In this document: positions 60,459 through 64,000 of the stretch, piece after piece | How the letters are laid out: each line of letters begins with the position of its first letter | Position numbering within the stretch: the stretch's first letter is position 1 | NCBI RefSeq assembly: GCF_042432825.1 | Contig: NZ_JBHLWN010000002.1 | Span: forward strand, 12,444 to 76,443 | Reading direction: 5' to 3' | DNA from: Gordoniibacillus chartarius | GTDB taxonomy: Bacteria > Bacillota > Bacilli > Paenibacillales > NBRC-103111 | DNA length: 64,000 bases | The notes under the pieces: generated by a model | Told to the model about the DNA's origin: nothing | Databases searched by the model: none | The model's input: only the letters and a program-made list of their open reading frames with translations | Translations under genes and position numbers: made by a program

Positions 60459-60692
60459 TTACTTGAACTTTCTCCAGTCCGTATTGCTGTTGTTCAGCAA
60501 ATGCTCAAAGTCGTTCTCCAGCCGCTTTTGCTCCGCTTTACGGGCCGCCTCTGCTGCAGCGCGCTGCTCCTCTCTGCGCTTTGCTTCCTCCGCTTTCATG
60601 GCGTCAGCGCTGGCCTTGAGCTTACTCAAGGTATCGGGCTTCAGCATATCTTTGATCGTTGCAGGCTTCTCTTCGTTGTTGTTTTTCGCCAT
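60459..60692 (-). CDS. YqkE family protein (DUF3886)
   Basis: 77-aa, highly charged helical protein with a lysine-rich start (MAKNNNEEKPATIKDML), a Lys/Glu/Arg/Ala coiled region (residues about 30-58) and the conserved end LLNNSNTDWRKFK, matching B. subtilis YqkE. Function unknown. GAGGTGG lies about 4 nt before the ATG. It is placed between speD and an L,D-transpeptidase, all on the minus strand with short gaps, possibly one transcript. Confidence 0.88.
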   Translation of the reverse strand: MAKNNNEEKPATIKDMLKPDTLSKLKASADAMKAEEAKRREEQRAAAEAARKAEQKRLENDFEHLLNNSNTDWRKFK

Positions 60693-60721
60693 ACTGCCAC
60701 CTCAATTCAAATTTCAGCGAG

Positions 60722-61195
60722 CTATTCTCGAATCGTTACAGGGGTTCCGACCGGGATATGCCGATACAGCCATTCGACGTCCCGATTGCGCATCCGGATG
60801 CAGCCCGAGGATACGCTGCCCCCGATGGAATAAGGATTGTTCGTGCCGTGAATGCCGTACGTATATCCGCCTGTATTCGGCACGCTCAGTCCCAGCCAGC
60901 GCGTACCGAGAGGATTTCTTTTATCGCCGCCGGGTATGTTTTTACGAAGGTACCACGGATTTTTGATTTTATTACTGATGGAAAATTGCCCTTCCGGAGT
61001 CAGGTTTCTCCGCCCGGTAGCGACCTGAAACACGTATACGGGGTCCTCGTTTACGTAGACAGTCAACGTATGGCTGGACTTGTCGATGATCATGCTGACC
61101 GTATCTTCAAGCGGCGCTGCGTTCGTTTGAGCACTATACGTTCCGTATGGAACGATCAATAGCACGAGAAACAGCATAACTTTGCTTCTGAACAA
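60722..61195 (-). CDS. L,D-transpeptidase (YkuD domain), secreted
   Basis: 157-aa exported enzyme. Residues 1-27 are a signal peptide (VMLFLVLLIVPYGTYSAQ). The YkuD catalytic signature is HGTNNP, then SSGCIRMRNRD with the catalytic Cys. MIIDKSSHTLTVYVNE is the usual first strand. It forms 3-3 cross-links or attaches proteins to peptidoglycan; in spore formers small single-domain copies often act in spore cortex or cell-wall maturation, which is inference here. No LysM domain is present. The start is TTG at 61195 with AAGGGAG about 10 nt upstream; an in-frame ATG six codons later is a weaker alternative. Confidence 0.92.
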   Translation of the reverse strand: MFRSKVMLFLVLLIVPYGTYSAQTNAAPLEDTVSMIIDKSSHTLTVYVNEDPVYVFQVATGRRNLTPEGQFSISNKIKNPWYLRKNIPGGDKRNPLGTRWLGLSVPNTGGYTYGIHGTNNPYSIGGSVSSGCIRMRNRDVEWLYRHIPVGTPVTIRE

Positions 61196-61309
61196 CTCGA
61201 AAAGCTCCCTTCCGAGACCAGCTCAGGACACCGGTATTGGCGTCAGGATCTGTCGATTTGTTCGTATGTTATGCTTTATTCGGCCAAAATATCAACGGCA
61301 TTCGCCAAC

Positions 61310-61606
61310 TCATTCACTCGCGGATAATTGCGAGTTGTTCGGTCCGAACCGTTTCAAATTGCGCAGCCGGGCGAGCTCGATCTCCTCTTCCCGATTGCGT
61401 GGGGGCGCTTGGGTTACCAAGGAATTCATTAAGGTTTTGGCCGCAGCGGCGACTTCTTCTACTGCCTGATTGAATGCTTGCTCATTGGCTTTCGAGGGCT
61501 TTTGAAAGCCTGATATTTTCCGAATGAATTGCAAGGAGGCAGCATAAATTTCATCATCCGTTACCGGCGGCTCGAAATTGAATAATGGCTTAATATTGCG
61601 GCACAT
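61310..61606 (-). CDS. DUF2277 family protein
   Basis: 98-aa cytoplasmic protein starting MCRNIKPLFNFEPPVTDDEI, the hallmark of DUF2277, followed by ASLQFIRKISGFQKPSKANE and TQAPPRNREEEIELAR. Function unknown. The ATG at 61606 has a strong GGGAGGAGG six nt upstream; the reading frame runs on to 61729 but without support and would overlap the ndh terminator. It lies 114 bp upstream of the L,D-transpeptidase gene. Confidence 0.9.
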   Translation of the reverse strand: MCRNIKPLFNFEPPVTDDEIYAASLQFIRKISGFQKPSKANEQAFNQAVEEVAAAAKTLMNSLVTQAPPRNREEEIELARLRNLKRFGPNNSQLSASE

Positions 61607-61629
61607 ATATAACCTCCTCCCAATGATTA

Positions 61630-61676
61630 TGAAAAGCCAAGTCCGGTCCCGCCTTCGCGACAACCGAACTTGGCTT
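61630..61676 (-). terminator. Terminator of the DUF1641-ndh operon
   Basis: AAGCCAAGT-x-CGGT pairs with ACCG-x-ACTTGGCTT (13 pairs, one mismatch), followed on the minus strand by a short T run, 25 nt after the dehydrogenase stop. Confidence 0.75.
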
Positions 61677-61700
61677 ATGAAACGCACTTCTTGTTGAATC

Positions 61701-62879
61701 TTAATAAGCGAGCGCGAACAGGCCCTCAATATGTGATAAATAACGTGCGTTGCTTGCTTTCTTCATCAGCGAAGCAGGCGTGCCCTTCAGTTCGATACCG
61801 CTGCCGCCGATCGAACCGATGCCGTCTTTACGGCCCAAGCTTGCCAGCGTGCCGGAGAATACAGGGTTAAACGCGTCCATGGACGTTCCCTTGAAGGAAG
61901 CCGCAATATTCGCACCGGCCAGTTCGCCCATCTGCCAAGCCAGCTGTGCCGTTGGCGGATACGGACGTCCTTCCGGTCCGAATACGACTGCGCAGTCGCC
62001 GGCAAGGAAGATTTCCGGATGCGATACCGACTGTAAATACTCATTCACCGTAGCACGGCCGCGGTTGACTTCAACTCCGCAATTCGCAACGAGCGAGCTG
62101 CCTTGTACGCCCCCGGTCCAAACGAGCGTATTCGTTTCAATTGTTCTGCCATCCTTCAGCGTAACGTTCGACCCGTTCACTTCCGTGATGGCGAGACCTG
62201 TCAAGAACTGTACGCCCCGGCTTTCCAGGCTCTTCGTAGCCCGATCGATCAGATCGGCCGAGAAGATCGGCAGGATGCTCGGCATCGCTTCAACGAGATA
62301 TAACGAAATATCGGAGAAGTTCACGCCGTATTTACGGCAAATGCCCGGCAGTTCGTCGGCCAGCTCGCCGACAAGCTCAACGCCGGTCAAACCGCCGCCG
62401 CCGATGACGAATGTCGCATCGGCTTTGTTCTTCGTTCTTGCATAAGCTTGGATGCGCTCTACCACGTGTGCGTATACTTTATTAGCGTCGGCTACGGACT
62501 TGAGCGTCAAGCTGTTTTCCTGCAATCCCGGAATGCCGAAATAATTCGTTTCGCTGCCGAGCGCAAGCACCAGCGCATCGTAGGTATACGCCGATCCGTC
62601 CTCAAGAGATACTTTACGTCCGCTCACATCAATCTTCTGGATATTGCCGACCTTAAGATTAATCTGCTTGCCTTTCAGCAGCTTCTCCAGCGGCAGGGCG
62701 ACAGCTTTCTCGTCCACATTGCCGGCTGCCAGACGGTGCAGCTCAGTAATGATTTGATGCTGCGGCACGCGGTTGATAAGGGTGATGCTCGCTTCTGCCG
62801 GTGACAAGTTTGCGCGTGCGGAGATGGCGCTAAGGAGACCGCCGTAGCCTCCGCCCAGAATCAAAATATGCTTACTCAC
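61701..62879 (-). CDS. ndh: Type II NADH dehydrogenase (FAD-dependent NADH:quinone oxidoreductase)
   Basis: 392-aa membrane-associated flavoprotein that passes electrons from NADH to menaquinone without proton pumping. Motifs: N-terminal FAD-binding ILILGGGYGGLLSA, second dinucleotide fold FVIGGGGLTGVELVGELADE, FAD-contact VSHPEIFLAGDCAVV and PPTAQLAWQMGELAG near the quinone site. The start is GTG at 62879 with GGGGGAG six nt upstream; it overlaps the DUF1641 stop by 8 nt, so translation is coupled. The gene order DUF1641-ndh is the same as B. subtilis yjlC-ndh, and a Rex-like box lies upstream of the operon. Confidence 0.93.
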   Translation of the reverse strand: MSKHILILGGGYGGLLSAISARANLSPAEASITLINRVPQHQIITELHRLAAGNVDEKAVALPLEKLLKGKQINLKVGNIQKIDVSGRKVSLEDGSAYTYDALVLALGSETNYFGIPGLQENSLTLKSVADANKVYAHVVERIQAYARTKNKADATFVIGGGGLTGVELVGELADELPGICRKYGVNFSDISLYLVEAMPSILPIFSADLIDRATKSLESRGVQFLTGLAITEVNGSNVTLKDGRTIETNTLVWTGGVQGSSLVANCGVEVNRGRATVNEYLQSVSHPEIFLAGDCAVVFGPEGRPYPPTAQLAWQMGELAGANIAASFKGTSMDAFNPVFSGTLASLGRKDGIGSIGGSGIELKGTPASLMKKASNARYLSHIEGLFALAY

Positions 62880-63327
62880 CGTGGACTCCCCCTTTACGCT
62901 CGCCAAGAATGTCCAAATATGCCTGTGCAAAACGAAGCATATGCTGCAGTTCCGGATTCTTGAGCAGCTTCAGCATGCCGAACAACCCGATCTGTGCATC
63001 GCTTTGCTCAGCGCGGTCGCTGGCTTCGATCGCTGCGGAAGCATACGATTTTACTTTCTCTTCGACCGGCTTGACTACTTCTTGAATGCCGCCGATCATA
63101 TCTTGAATCAGAATACGGTCATTTGCAACCTTCTGAATAAAGTCATACGTCTTCGTCAGGGTCGTCATCATTTCCGTCAGCTTAGGAAGCTGCTCCACCA
63201 GCGTACTGAGCGATTGTTGGACTTCGGGCTTCAACAGCTGATCAAGGACGTCGGTCTTGATGACGTCTTGTACGGCAACTGTCACGTTTTCCTGCTCCGA
63301 TGGTTGCACGGTAGTTGTTTGTGACAT
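62872..63327 (-). CDS. DUF1641 protein (YjlC-like), partner of NADH dehydrogenase
   Basis: 151-aa, mostly helical protein with the DUF1641 core: DVLDQLLKPEVQQSLSTL, then VANDRILIQDMIGGIQEVV and FGMLKLLKNPELQHMLRFA. It is encoded directly before ndh, with the coding regions overlapping by 8 nt, as in the B. subtilis yjlC-ndh pair. A regulatory or assembly role for the dehydrogenase is a reasonable inference, but the function is not known to me. AAGGAGGA lies about 11 nt before the ATG. The Rex-like operator and a promoter lie just upstream. Confidence 0.9.
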   Translation of the reverse strand: MSQTTTVQPSEQENVTVAVQDVIKTDVLDQLLKPEVQQSLSTLVEQLPKLTEMMTTLTKTYDFIQKVANDRILIQDMIGGIQEVVKPVEEKVKSYASAAIEASDRAEQSDAQIGLFGMLKLLKNPELQHMLRFAQAYLDILGERKGGVHGE

Positions 63328-63345
63328 TTTTTCGTTAGTCCTCCT

Positions 63346-63363
63346 TAGTGAAACTTTTCACAT
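63346..63363 (-). promoter_or_regulatory. Rex-like operator of the DUF1641-ndh operon
   Basis: On the minus strand ATGTGAAAAGTTTCACTA matches the Rex consensus TTGTGAA-N4-TTCACAA at 12 of 14 defined bases, with perfect symmetry of GTGAAA/TTTCAC. It lies between the predicted promoter and the ribosome binding site. Rex senses the NADH/NAD ratio and is known to repress yjlC-ndh in B. subtilis. Confidence 0.65.
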
Positions 63364-63395
63364 TATTGATCGTAATCTTTAAGGCTCACTGTTAC

Positions 63396-63423
63396 ATTAT
63401 ATACCCAATCAAAATTCTTGCAA
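63396..63423 (-). promoter_or_regulatory. Promoter of the DUF1641-ndh operon
   Basis: TTGCAA (63418-63423), a 16-bp spacer and perfect TATAAT (63396-63401) on the minus strand. The start is predicted near 63389, about 60 nt before the ATG. Confidence 0.55.
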
Positions 63424-63595
63424 TAGTTAACATGACTTTGTTAGGTTAAGATTTTTATTACACGCCCGAAAAGTGAAAGTTATGTGAAATGTTATTAGCT
63501 TTATCATTGTCATTATTGGAGATCACTAAACACGGATAACGCTATTTAACATAATATTGTTTATGTACTTGGAGTGGCGCTTACCGTTCTGAAAA

Positions 63596-63631
63596 TAGAA
63601 AAAGACATGCTGCGTTCAGACAGCATGTCTT
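63596..63631 (-). terminator. Terminator of the tRNA cluster
   Basis: Perfect 11-bp stem AAGACATGCTG / CAGCATGTCTT with an 8-nt loop followed on the minus strand by a T run, 10 nt after tRNA-Gly. Confidence 0.85.
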
Positions 63632-63640
63632 GGTCGTGAA

Positions 63641-63711
63641 GCGGAAGACGGGAATCGAACCCGCGACCCTCGCCTTGGCAAGGCGATGCTCTACCGCTGA
63701 GCCACTTCCGC
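63641..63711 (-). tRNA. tRNA-Gly (GCC)
   Basis: 71-nt cloverleaf on the minus strand: acceptor GCGGAAG pairing with CTTCCGC, anticodon loop with GCC (CTTGCCAAG), and TpsiC arm GGGTTCGATTCC. CCA is not encoded. Last tRNA before the terminator. Confidence 0.95.
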
Positions 63712-63720
63712 AATTTGTGG

Positions 63721-63793
63721 TGCCGCCGAGAGGAATTGAACCCCCAACCTACTGATTACAAGTCAGTTGCTCTGCCAATTGAGCTACAGCGGC
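63721..63793 (-). tRNA. tRNA-Thr (TGT)
   Basis: 73-nt cloverleaf on the minus strand: begins GCCGCTG, ends CGGCGGCA, anticodon TGT in ACTTGTAAT, TpsiC arm GGGTTCAATTCC. CCA is not encoded. Confidence 0.95.
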
Positions 63794-63796
63794 GTA

Positions 63797-63870
<74 letters not shown>

Positions 63871-63891
63871 TCATTGTTCAAAGTGCGGTGA

Positions 63892-63906
63892 TGCACCTTG
63901 AAAACT
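63892..63906 (+). promoter_or_regulatory. rRNA boxA-like antitermination motif
   Basis: TGCACCTTGAAAACT on the plus strand resembles the boxA found in rRNA leaders and spacers of Firmicutes (TGxTCTTTGAAAACT type). It points rightward, opposite to the tRNA genes, suggesting that an rRNA operon begins or continues beyond the right edge. Only this motif supports it. Confidence 0.4.
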
Positions 63907-64000
63907 AGATACGAAACAGTTTGCGTAGAATTTGCTGGCTGGTCTTGCCGGGGTCCCCGCAAAGTATTCGGAATTCGCTTCGTCAGCTTCTTCTTCACTT

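Overview
The window looks like chromosomal DNA of an endospore-forming member of the Paenibacillaceae, with moderately high GC content. The evidence is a gerA-type spore germination operon, a DUF1641-ndh pair with a Rex-like operator, YqkE, YmaF and YrzF-like genes, Bacillus-type cysJI, strong AGGAGG ribosome binding sites and many TTG/GTG starts. The species cannot be fixed from the sequence alone.

Positions 1-41091 (all minus strand, transcribed right to left) hold most of a very large non-ribosomal peptide synthetase (NRPS) assembly line. Three subunits lie in biosynthetic order: 22558-41091 (about 6177 aa), 1735-22473 (6912 aa), and 1-1621, the start of a third subunit that runs off the left edge. 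The first begins with a surfactin-like starter condensation domain, so the product should be an N-acylated lipopeptide. Reading the adenylation-domain specificity residues by eye gives acyl-Ile-Thr-X-(D)X-Ser-Glu-(D)Orn-(D)Orn-(D)Ile-Thr-Ser-..., where X is an uncommon code (DPTQVGEVVK) used twice in a row. D residues are inferred from four epimerization domains. No thioesterase, MbtH protein, phosphopantetheinyl transferase or transporter is visible, so the locus continues to the left. Both complete subunits end in a full C domain plus a short tail ending E-F-x-F. The second and third subunits begin with only the C-terminal half of a C domain. Both intercistronic gaps carry a hairpin beginning GAGTG.

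Positions 41092-41587 hold the NRPS leader and promoter region and the terminator of the neighbouring gene. Positions 41588-49886 are a loose set of accessory or housekeeping genes: a small secreted protein, an SGNH hydrolase, two membrane proteins, an M48 protease, a CDGSH protein, a Nudix hydrolase, a class C beta-lactamase-fold hydrolase, a luciferase-like monooxygenase and an HPr-like protein without the phosphorylatable histidine.

Positions 50037-53601 are cysJI (assimilatory sulfite reductase). Positions 53870-57606 are a gerA-gerB-gerC germinant receptor operon with a possible small fourth ORF; gerB appears to start with CTG, coupled to the gerA stop. Positions 57748-61606 carry YmaF, a YrzF-like kinase, TraX, speD, YqkE, an L,D-transpeptidase and DUF2277. 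Positions 61701-63327 are a DUF1641/type II NADH dehydrogenase operon with a Rex-like box. Positions 63641-63870 are three tRNA genes (fMet, Thr, Gly, in transcription order), with an rRNA boxA-like motif on the opposite strand at the window edge.
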